DNA of 64,000 bases from Glutamicibacter sp. PS (lineage in GTDB: Bacteria > Actinomycetota > Actinomycetes > Actinomycetales > Micrococcaceae): assembly GCA_031317595.1 (NCBI GenBank), contig JANCMB010000001.1, forward strand, positions 186,001 through 250,000, in the 5' to 3' direction. A program made the position numbers and the translations under genes. Positions within the stretch are counted from its first letter, which is position 1. The number at the start of each line of letters is the position of its first letter. Under the pieces are notes generated by a model, which did no database searches, was not told the origin of the DNA, and saw only the letters and a program-made list of their open reading frames with translations. This document shows, piece after piece, positions 17,408 through 25,000 of the stretch.

Positions 17408-17787
17408 GTTACTCCTTGCGTCTGTCCGCGTCCTCCGGTGCCAGTACGGTAACCACGGTTGGTTTGGTGACCGTCGGACTTTTCCTCCTCGGCGCCATAC
17501 TGGCCTGGTTGGCGGTGTCTTTTGGCGCGGTGCGGGCCGCCGGGGCTGCAGATCTTGCGGCTCTGGCGGCCGCCGACACCGCGCGTGGACTTCGACAGGG
17601 CCAACCCTGCCAACAAGCAGCGCAAGTCGCCCAAGCCAATGGAGGAACGCTGCAGCAGTGCCTGATCGCCGGCGATGGTCGTCATGCGAAAGTTGTGGTG
17701 AGTGTGCCGGTTACGATCCTGTCTCCGCAGTTCGTGGTGCACCATGCCACCGGCCGAGCCCATGCAGGTCCGCCGCCGCTACGGTGA
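17404..17787 (+). CDS. TadG/Rv3654c-like membrane protein
   Basis: The 127-residue protein has one N-terminal transmembrane helix (TVGLVTVGLFLLGAILAWLAV), then AAGAADLAALAAAD, a motif common in TadE/TadG and Rv3654c proteins. Two cysteines (in QPCQQ and QQCLI) could form a disulfide outside the membrane. Unlike TadE it lacks Glu at +5 after the potential processing Gly. It is the last gene of the tad operon, and its stop lies 14 bp from the end of the convergent helicase gene. Confidence 0.78.
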   Translation: MSYSLRLSASSGASTVTTVGLVTVGLFLLGAILAWLAVSFGAVRAAGAADLAALAAADTARGLRQGQPCQQAAQVAQANGGTLQQCLIAGDGRHAKVVVSVPVTILSPQFVVHHATGRAHAGPPPLR

Positions 17788-17801
17788 CTGACTCTGATGA
17801 A

Positions 17802-20135
17802 TTACCGTCGGTGTGCAGGCTCAATCAGCTCAAGCACCGTAGACAACAGCGTTACGGCCCCGGCCTTATCAAGCGGGTTATTTCGGTTACCGCATTTGGG
17901 GGACTGCACGCAGCTGGGGCATCCGTGGGCACATTCGCAGGCGGTGATGGCGTCCCGGGTAGCACGCACCCAATCCACGAAGCGCTCGTAGCCACGCTCG
18001 GCGAAGCCGGCGCCGCCGGGCTGGGCATCGTAGACGAAGATCGTCGGGAGCCCGGTATCCATATGCAAGGCCGTGGAGACGCCGCCGATGTCCCATCGAT
18101 CTGAGGTCGCCACGAGCGGAAGCAACCCGATCATGGCGTGTTCTGCCGCGTGGAGCGCGCCGGGGAACTGGTCGGTGCTCAACCCGGCGCGCACCAGCAC
18201 TTCGGGGGTGAGAGTGAAGAACACCGATTTGGTGTGCAGGTCGCGGGCCTCCAACTCCAAAGGCTCCTCGGAGAGGACCTCGTTGCTGGCGATGGACTTG
18301 CGCTGGTAGGAGACCACCTGAGTGGTGACGATGACTTCACCGAAGCTGATGCTCAGTTCGCGATGCACCGAATTGCGTTCGGTATCGGTGATGGCGATGG
18401 TCGTTAGATCTCGTGCCGTGGTGTAGTAATCCGGGTTGACGCGGGTGACCAGCACGACGTGATTCTCTTCGTCGAGATCCTCCACGAAATAACTTTCGGA
18501 CTGGTGCACATAGATCGCCCCGGGATGCGCCTGGTAGTGCGTCTGCGGCGAATCCATGGTGCCCAGAAGTGCTCCGGTGTCGGCATCGATAATGTCGACT
18601 GGACCACCACCGTCCTCACGTATGGAGAACATCGCTGCGGCATGCTGCGGATGGGTCCAGAACCATCCCGCGGGGCGTCGCCGCAGGTATCCGCGCTCAA
18701 CCAATGATTCGAGCAACGCGGGGGTCTGCGGTCCGAAAAGATCGACTTCTTCAGGGCGCAACGGCGATTCTTGGGCCGCGGCGCACAGATGCCCGCTGAG
18801 CACGTATTTATTCGTGGGGTCAAAGACGGTTGCCTCCACGCCCAGCTCGAAAATCGCTTCGGGATGATGTGCGAGATAGGTATCCAGTGGGTCTTCGGCC
18901 GCCACAAAGATGGCCAGAGCATCTTGGCCAGAGCGTCCGGCGCGGCCGATTTGTTGGAAGAAAGAAGCGCGTGTGCCCGGCCATCCGGCCACGATCACCG
19001 CATCCAATCCCGCAATATCAATACCTAGCTCGAGCGCCGAGGTCGACGTGACGGCCAACAGCTTGCCCTCGCGCAGGGCCTGCTCGACTTCGCGGCGTTC
19101 CTGCGGTAGGTATCCAGAGCGGTAAGCAGCAAGACGCACGGAGAGTTCTGGAGCGAATTGTTCAAGGTGCTTACGGGTGAGCGTGGCAATGGTTTCGGCA
19201 CCGCGCCGAGACTTGATGAACACGATCGACCGCACGTGATCGGCCATCAAGTCGGTCAGGATCGAGGCGCTCTCGGCGATCGCGGTGCGACGCAGCGGGG
19301 CGCCGTTTTCGCCGCGGCGTTCACTCAGCGGCGGCTCCCAGAGCCCGATCACGAGGTTGCCCGAGGCCGAGAAATCATGTTCGATGGCGGTAGCGTCGGC
19401 ACCGATCAGTCGGGAGAACGATGACGCCGGATCGGCGCTGGTTGCCGAGGCACCGATAAACACCGGGTCGCTACCGTATTGGGCACAGACACGGCGCAGA
19501 CGGCGCAAGAGGTTTGCCACATGTGCGCCAAACACACCGCGATACGAATGGGCCTCGTCCACCACGACATAGCGCAAACGCTTGAGGAAGCGTGCCCAGC
19601 CGGGATGATTCGGCAGAATGCCACGATGCAACATATCTGGATTGGTAAACACGAAATTGGCATGATTCCGAATCCAGGGGCGTGAGGCCACATCGGTATC
19701 ACCGTCATAGCTGGCTGCGCGAACCCCGGGCAGATCCAATTCGGTCACGGAGGCCAGCTGATCGGCCGCGAGGGCCTTGGTGGGGCAGAAGTACAAAATC
19801 GTGCCCTGCTGTTGAGCGTCATTCGCGTCCGCCTCGCGAGTGCGTACCAGCAGATCCAGACCGGGCAAGAGATATCCCAATGACTTGCCCGAGGCGGTGC
19901 CGGTCGACAGGATGACGTGCTGTCCCTCGTGCACGAGATTCGCGGCCTGAACCTGATGCAGCCAGGGACGATCGATGCCCTGATCCACGAACACCTGACG
20001 CACCATCGGATCGATCCACTCTGGCCAGGGCGCGGTGATGGCATCCTTGGCCGGGACGACCCGTCGATGAACCAGCGCCTCGGGGTCGTTGCTGCGGTCA
20101 TAGGGATCGAGCAAGGCGCGAACCGTGCGAGTCAA
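17802..20135 (-). CDS. DEAD/DEAH box helicase, MrfA/YprA-like
   Basis: This superfamily 2 helicase has 777 residues. The motifs are STGTASGKSL (I), FTNPDMLH, VVVDEAHSYRGVFG (II), FIGASAT (III) and QQIGRAGRSGQ (VI). The C-terminal DUF1998-type region contains CECAHGCPSCVQSPKCG, the four-cysteine metal motif of MrfA-type helicases, which act in mitomycin-adduct repair in Bacillus. The start is TTG, supported by AAGGAG with 6-nt spacing. Position next to the tad locus matches Rv3649 in M. tuberculosis. Confidence 0.92.
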   Translation of the reverse strand: MTRTVRALLDPYDRSNDPEALVHRRVVPAKDAITAPWPEWIDPMVRQVFVDQGIDRPWLHQVQAANLVHEGQHVILSTGTASGKSLGYLLPGLDLLVRTREADANDAQQQGTILYFCPTKALAADQLASVTELDLPGVRAASYDGDTDVASRPWIRNHANFVFTNPDMLHRGILPNHPGWARFLKRLRYVVVDEAHSYRGVFGAHVANLLRRLRRVCAQYGSDPVFIGASATSADPASSFSRLIGADATAIEHDFSASGNLVIGLWEPPLSERRGENGAPLRRTAIAESASILTDLMADHVRSIVFIKSRRGAETIATLTRKHLEQFAPELSVRLAAYRSGYLPQERREVEQALREGKLLAVTSTSALELGIDIAGLDAVIVAGWPGTRASFFQQIGRAGRSGQDALAIFVAAEDPLDTYLAHHPEAIFELGVEATVFDPTNKYVLSGHLCAAAQESPLRPEEVDLFGPQTPALLESLVERGYLRRRPAGWFWTHPQHAAAMFSIREDGGGPVDIIDADTGALLGTMDSPQTHYQAHPGAIYVHQSESYFVEDLDEENHVVLVTRVNPDYYTTARDLTTIAITDTERNSVHRELSISFGEVIVTTQVVSYQRKSIASNEVLSEEPLELEARDLHTKSVFFTLTPEVLVRAGLSTDQFPGALHAAEHAMIGLLPLVATSDRWDIGGVSTALHMDTGLPTIFVYDAQPGGAGFAERGYERFVDWVRATRDAITACECAHGCPSCVQSPKCGNRNNPLDKAGAVTLLSTVLELIEPAHRR

Positions 20136-20166
20136 GGAGTGCTCCTTTCGTGGCTTAACCTAGCAA

Positions 20167-20203
20167 TCGCCGCGCAACGGCCTGTGAGGTCGATGCGCGG
20201 CGA
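20167..20203 (-). terminator. Hairpin terminator between GNAT gene and helicase gene
   Basis: A 10-bp perfect outer stem (20167-20176 with 20194-20203) surrounds a partly paired interior. It lies between two minus-strand genes, just after the acetyltransferase stop codon. The T-run is weak, so termination could be partial. Confidence 0.5.
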
Positions 20204-20232
20204 AGGTGCCGTGAGTGGATGGTAGAAAAGAG

Positions 20233-20889
20233 CTAGGCCTTGAATACGTACACTTGGCCCAGCGAGGTCCACCCTAGGGAGGCGTAGAGCTGCTGGCCGT
20301 CGTAGGAAGCAATGAGCAGGCCTTCGTCGACGAAATGCTCCTGTGCCAGAGAGGCCAGTGCTCGCATAACGAGCGTGCCTAAACCGCGACGACGGAAGTC
20401 GGGACCGGTGATGATGCGATCGAAAATTGCGTACCCTTCGACGGCCGATACGTGGCCGGAGGCGGCGACAATCTCTTGATTCTCCTCCGGGTGCAAGGAG
20501 ACGTAAGCGTGGGTTCCATCGCGTTCGATCTGGAAGACGAAGCCATCAGGGGGCAGCGGCACCTCCACATCGTGCACGGACATATCGGTGACCATCAGGG
20601 CCTCATCGTCGCTGACCGTCTGTAGCCCGACTTCGGTGGCGGTGGCGAGCAACGAGCCCGGAGTGTGGTTGAAGGCGGTGAGTCGACGGTCTGGGTGCTT
20701 CTTCAGCGTCTCGGCAACGGCCGCCAGTTCCTCGTTGGTTGGCTCGAAGATCACGTATTCCCAGTCATCGGTGGTGTCGTGACGCAGGGCCGCGTGGACG
20801 CGTCCCTCGTGGCGGGTTTCGTAGCCGCGTGCACCGGCCCAGCCGTTGACCCAGGTGCCAATCAGTTCATCGCTTGCTTGAGATGCCAT
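20233..20889 (-). CDS. GNAT family N-acetyltransferase
   Basis: The 218-residue protein has a C-terminal GNAT domain. FDRIITGPDFRRRGLGTLVMRAL carries the acetyl-CoA pyrophosphate loop (R/Q-x-x-G-x-G/A), and a final strand contains GQQLYASLGWTSLG. The N-terminal ~100 residues are a variable extension. Substrate unknown. It is monocistronic and bounded by its own promoter region and a hairpin. Confidence 0.85.
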   Translation of the reverse strand: MASQASDELIGTWVNGWAGARGYETRHEGRVHAALRHDTTDDWEYVIFEPTNEELAAVAETLKKHPDRRLTAFNHTPGSLLATATEVGLQTVSDDEALMVTDMSVHDVEVPLPPDGFVFQIERDGTHAYVSLHPEENQEIVAASGHVSAVEGYAIFDRIITGPDFRRRGLGTLVMRALASLAQEHFVDEGLLIASYDGQQLYASLGWTSLGQVYVFKA

Positions 20890-21056
20890 GTCTTTGACCC
20901 TACCTTGAAATCGCTGTGGAATGCCTGACGTTGGCTATTCGTTGCCTAGTTGAAACTCTACGCAGAATTAGAAGTCACGGAAATCATTGGCGCCGAATCC
21001 TGTGATTTTCATCGTTCTACGGACCGTGGACCAGTGAAACGCACTACCCTAGTTGG

Positions 21057-21965
21057 GTGGCTATTCATCGCATCGTCTTGTATTACGCGTTCACTCCGCT
21101 TCCCGACCCCGAAGCGATTCGTCTCTGGCAGCGCTCGTTGCTCGAACGCTGGGGCTTGCGCGGACGCATCATCATTTCCAAGGACGGCATCAACGGTACT
21201 GTCGGCGGCGAAATTAGCGCGGTGAAACGTTACGTGAAGGCCACACGTGAATACCCTGCCTTCCGCAAGATGGACATCAAATGGTCCGAGGGTTCTGCAG
21301 AAGACTTTCCACGTATTTCCGTGAAGGTGCGCGAGGAAATCGTGACCTTCGGGGCTCCGGGCGAACTGGAAGTCGATGCTAACGGTGTTGTCGGTGGCGG
21401 AACCCATCTGCGTCCGGAAGAAGTCCACGAATTGGTGGAAACCAAGGAAAAAGAGGGCACCCAGGTGCACTTCTTCGACGGGCGCAACGCCTTTGAGGCG
21501 CAGATCGGCCGCTTCAAGAACGCCATTGTTCCCGAGGTCGAAACCACCCGTGACTTTGTGGCCGAGCTGGACTCGGGAAAGTATGACCACCTCAAGGACC
21601 AGCCGGTGGTCACCTACTGCACCGGCGGCATCCGTTGCGAGGTACTATCCGCGCTCATGGTCAAGCGTGGTTTCCAAGAGGTGTACCAGATGCAGGGCGG
21701 CATCGTGCGCTACGGCGAAACCTATGGTGACGAGGGACTCTGGGAAGGCTCGCTGTATGTCTTCGATGAACGTATGCACATGGAATTCTCCGACAAGGCC
21801 GTCACCGTCGGAACCTGCGTGGGCTGTCAGGCTCCGACCAACAAGTTCGAGAACTGCGCAAACCTCTCTTGCCGGAATTTGCGCCTGTTCTGCGCAGACT
21901 GTGCCACCGATGAAACCTTGCGCCGTTGCCCGGACTGCACCGAGGCCGAGGTGGCCTCGGCCTAA
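21057..21965 (+). CDS. trhO: tRNA uridine(34) hydroxylase TrhO (rhodanese family)
   Basis: TrhO makes 5-hydroxyuridine at the wobble position of tRNA using oxygen. The 302-residue protein has an N-terminal ferredoxin-like domain with [12 protein letters not shown] and a rhodanese domain with the active Cys in [11 protein letters not shown]-terminal cysteine-rich region contains [16 protein letters not shown] and CADC. GTG start at 21057. It stands alone with its own promoter region. Confidence 0.95.
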   Translation: MAIHRIVLYYAFTPLPDPEAIRLWQRSLLERWGLRGRIIISKDGINGTVGGEISAVKRYVKATREYPAFRKMDIKWSEGSAEDFPRISVKVREEIVTFGAPGELEVDANGVVGGGTHLRPEEVHELVETKEKEGTQVHFFDGRNAFEAQIGRFKNAIVPEVETTRDFVAELDSGKYDHLKDQPVVTYCTGGIRCEVLSALMVKRGFQEVYQMQGGIVRYGETYGDEGLWEGSLYVFDERMHMEFSDKAVTVGTCVGCQAPTNKFENCANLSCRNLRLFCADCATDETLRRCPDCTEAEVASA

Positions 21966-21993
21966 CGCCCGACCGCGCCACGCGGTTTACCGG

Positions 21994-22578
21994 CTAGTGC
22001 TGCGCCTCGGGCTCGGGCCAGAGTCCGACCGAGGCGTCGGTCACGACGCTGTCTTCGGTTTCCGTCCGGTAGACGTGGAATCCGCGCGCCAGATAGTTAG
22101 GCAGCGCGGCCGGCCCGTCCAAATCGCAGGTGTGGAGCCACACCCGGCTCACCGCGGCGAGGTTTGGCCAACGTTCGTGCATGCTCCACGCCTTGCGCAA
22201 GGCCTCGGTGAGCAGCACACCGCCGAGTCCTTGACCGGTGGCTTCGGGGAAGAGCCCAAAATAGAAAATTTCGACGGCTGTGCCCCCAGCTTCGGCCTCG
22301 CTGCATAACTCCACATAGCCCGCAGGCGAACCCTCGCGGTAGAGCACATAGGTCTCCGACCCCTCCTTGCGTAGTACCGCGTCCCACTGCTGACGCGTCT
22401 GCGTCAGCCGGTCGGACCAATTCAGGTGGCTACCGACGCTCCGGTAGAGAAATCGAGAGAACTCGGGGCTGATATTTCGGGCCAGTTCGATACGCGCCCC
22501 ATCGGGCAGGCGCTTGGCGCTGGGACGAAGATCCTTGGGGGAGAGCTGCTGCAAAAAGCTGACGGTCACATCGGTCAT
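21994..22578 (-). CDS. GNAT family N-acetyltransferase
   Basis: The 194-residue protein has a single GNAT domain. FGLFPEATGQGLGGVLL holds the acetyl-CoA binding loop, and VWLHTCDLDGPAALPNYLARGFHVYRTE forms the last strands. The pattern is of the general small-molecule acetyltransferase type. The substrate is not evident. It is divergent from the methyltransferase gene with a 50-bp gap, so the promoters overlap. Confidence 0.85.
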   Translation of the reverse strand: MTDVTVSFLQQLSPKDLRPSAKRLPDGARIELARNISPEFSRFLYRSVGSHLNWSDRLTQTRQQWDAVLRKEGSETYVLYREGSPAGYVELCSEAEAGGTAVEIFYFGLFPEATGQGLGGVLLTEALRKAWSMHERWPNLAAVSRVWLHTCDLDGPAALPNYLARGFHVYRTETEDSVVTDASVGLWPEPEAQH

Positions 22579-22628
22579 GGCACTATCCTAGGCGCGCAAC
22601 CGGCCGCTGACTCACATAGACTAATTCC

Positions 22629-24215
22629 GTGAACGCCGCCGAATTTGCCACCATTACCGATGCCCCGCACAGCGACAATCTAGAGTTGTTGCACCGCCTG
22701 TACGAGGATCTCAACGCTCTGGATTTTGGCAACGAGCGGCTCGCCGAGCTACTCGGCACCGAGGCCATGGAAGCGTTGGGTCGTGATCAGACCCGTCCGG
22801 CTTTACGCGCCCTCGATCGGGCAGAGCCAGCGCAACGTCCGCTGGCCGACGCCGTGCGGCTTTTCGAACTGGGTCTGAAGGTCAGTACTGGTGGCGTGAC
22901 GAACGCCTTCCCTGCCACGCGGATCGAGGGGCTGCGCCGGCTGGGGTTGATTGAATCCTACGGCGAAGGTTTTCGGGCACGGGTGGCGCTATCCATTCAC
23001 GAATCCGATGTGGCGGGTCGGTTGTGGGTAGCACACGACCTTGGTGCGCATCAGCGCCCCGGAACGTTGCGGACCGACCACGTATTGGGCATCGGACATG
23101 CCTCGCTCTCGTTGGCGCAGGTAACGATTCGCCGGCCGGTGCAACGGGCCTTGGACCTGGGTACCGGCTGCGGGGTGCAGGTCTTCCATCTGCTGGGACA
23201 CGCCCAACATGTCACGGCCACCGACTTGTCCAAACGGGCCCTGGCTTTTACCCGCTTCAACCTGTTGCTCAACCATCGAGCCCTGGCCCTGGATCCGCAG
23301 AATCTGGGCGAACGGATCAGCTTGCGCCAAGGTAGCCTGTTCGAGCCGGTCGCCGCCGAACAATTCGAGCTTATTGTCACGAACCCACCGTTCGTGATTA
23401 CCCCGCGAAAGCCGTTGGAACGTGACAGTGACCGCTTCACCTACCGCGATGGTGGCATGGCCGGGGACCAGCTGGTGAGCACGCTCCTGACACAGGCCGC
23501 GGACTACCTGAGCCCGGGTGGCACGCTGCAGCTGTTGGCGAATTGGGAAATCCGCCGCGAGCCCTCGGGCGAGTTGCGTCCGTGGGACGAACGCGTTGCG
23601 AGCTGGTTCGCCCCCGAACTGGATGTTTGGGCAATTCAGCGGGAGCAGACCGGCCCGGCCAGTTATGCCGAAACCTGGTTGCGCGACGCCTCGCAACACA
23701 GCGATCAGTCGGCCTACGCCGCTGCCTATGACGCCTATTTGGAAGACTTTGACTCCCGCGAAGTGGGGGCCGTGGGATTCGGATACCTCTGGGTGCGTCG
23801 TCCGCTGGCTGGTGAGCCGGTGCTTCGCCGCTTTGAAGAGATTACCCACCCCGTCCAACAACCGTTGGGGCCGACGTTGCAGCGCGATATTGCCACGGTC
23901 GATGAACTAGCCCAAGCGAATATCACCGAATGGCACTTGGAAGTAGCTGAGGATGTTACCGAGGAACGCCACCAGCGCCCCGGAGCCGAGCATCCTGGGG
24001 TGATTCTGTTGCGCCAAGGTGCGGGTCTGCGGCGCACCGAATTACTCGACTCTGCTCTGGCCGGATTTGTTTCCGCCTGCGACGGTGAATTGTCCGTGGG
24101 ACAACTTGGTGTGGCCCTCGAATCCCTGATCGGCGAGGGGGATCCGGAGTTCACGCAACGTCTCTATTCGGGCGTTGAACGCTTAATAGTGCACGGGCTA
24201 CTACGCAAAGTGTGA
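22629..24215 (+). CDS. SAM-dependent methyltransferase with NPPF motif
   Basis: The 528-residue protein has an N-terminal helical domain (about 1-140) of the type found in actinobacterial RsmC/HemK-like methyltransferases. The Rossmann methyltransferase domain carries ALDLGTGCGVQVFHLL (motif I) and LIVTNPPFVI (motif IV). NPPF is typical of enzymes that methylate a planar amide or exocyclic amine (protein Gln, rRNA G or DNA A). A C-terminal domain of ~170 residues has no motif I recognise. Target unknown. Confidence 0.85.
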   Translation: MNAAEFATITDAPHSDNLELLHRLYEDLNALDFGNERLAELLGTEAMEALGRDQTRPALRALDRAEPAQRPLADAVRLFELGLKVSTGGVTNAFPATRIEGLRRLGLIESYGEGFRARVALSIHESDVAGRLWVAHDLGAHQRPGTLRTDHVLGIGHASLSLAQVTIRRPVQRALDLGTGCGVQVFHLLGHAQHVTATDLSKRALAFTRFNLLLNHRALALDPQNLGERISLRQGSLFEPVAAEQFELIVTNPPFVITPRKPLERDSDRFTYRDGGMAGDQLVSTLLTQAADYLSPGGTLQLLANWEIRREPSGELRPWDERVASWFAPELDVWAIQREQTGPASYAETWLRDASQHSDQSAYAAAYDAYLEDFDSREVGAVGFGYLWVRRPLAGEPVLRRFEEITHPVQQPLGPTLQRDIATVDELAQANITEWHLEVAEDVTEERHQRPGAEHPGVILLRQGAGLRRTELLDSALAGFVSACDGELSVGQLGVALESLIGEGDPEFTQRLYSGVERLIVHGLLRKV

Positions 24216-24238
24216 AACAAAGACTAAAGTTTTTCGGT

Positions 24239-24883
24239 ATGACACGCAGCACACCCGAGACGCAGTCGCCCGAAGACGAGCAACAGTCTGCCGACGCGCC
24301 CACATTGGTGTCCATTACGGACCCGCAGGCCATCCGTGCCTTGGCCCACGACGCACGACTGATCGTGCTGGACGAACTGTTCGCTTCGCAGACCACGCGT
24401 ACGGCCACCGAGTTGGCCTCGCTTTGCGACCTGACCCCCAGCGCCATGAGCTATCACCTGCGAGCTCTGGAGAAATATGGGTACGTAGTGCGCGCCGCCA
24501 GCGAGGGCGATGCCCGTGAGCGCCGCTGGAAGGCCGCAGGCGAACGGCTGGAACTAAATACCCATGAAGGGTCGGCCAATGCAAAAACTGCCTACCTGAA
24601 TGTGCAGTTAAACGCATTTCGCACCCGGCTGAATACCGAGGTCGAACGCCGCCAACGCGAGGCCCAGGCCGGCATCGTCCCTGACCCGGATCGCCCACCC
24701 CTGCTCAGCACCGGTCTGGTGTTCCTGCCGGAGGATAAGCAAAAGGAATTCAACCGCCGGTTGTTGGACTTGGTCTATGAGTATGAAGCCATGGCCACCG
24801 ACGAGCAGCGCAGCATCGACTCGCGGCGTATGTTCTACTTAATCTCATTGCTGCCCGAGTACCCGAACGAAACAGAACAGTAG
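24239..24883 (+). CDS. ArsR/HTH family transcriptional regulator
   Basis: The 214-residue protein has a winged helix near residues 35-105: ATELASLCDLTPSAMSYHLRALEKYGYV, with R-rich wing EGDARERRWKAAG. This is the ArsR-like layout used by many actinobacterial repressors. The C-terminal half is predicted helical, with Arg/Glu-rich stretches. No metal-binding cysteine pair is visible. ATG 24239 is used; GTG 24212 overlapping the methyltransferase stop is possible. The overlap suggests cotranscription with the methyltransferase. Confidence 0.82.
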   Translation: MTRSTPETQSPEDEQQSADAPTLVSITDPQAIRALAHDARLIVLDELFASQTTRTATELASLCDLTPSAMSYHLRALEKYGYVVRAASEGDARERRWKAAGERLELNTHEGSANAKTAYLNVQLNAFRTRLNTEVERRQREAQAGIVPDPDRPPLLSTGLVFLPEDKQKEFNRRLLDLVYEYEAMATDEQRSIDSRRMFYLISLLPEYPNETEQ

Positions 24884-25000
24884 GAACCTTCGACGGGCCG
24901 TGGCAGCGAACGGTGTAAGATCATCGGGAATTGCGCCGTTGCGCGAGACCCCAAGCTGCCACGCGCCTCGCACGCGGTGAAGCAACGTTGAAGGAGAGCT

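Noticed and set aside
24889-24921. Possible topA promoter (TTCGAC ... TAAGAT)
   Set aside because: TAAGAT is a fair -10 element, but the 21-bp spacing to TTCGAC is too long to support a confident call.
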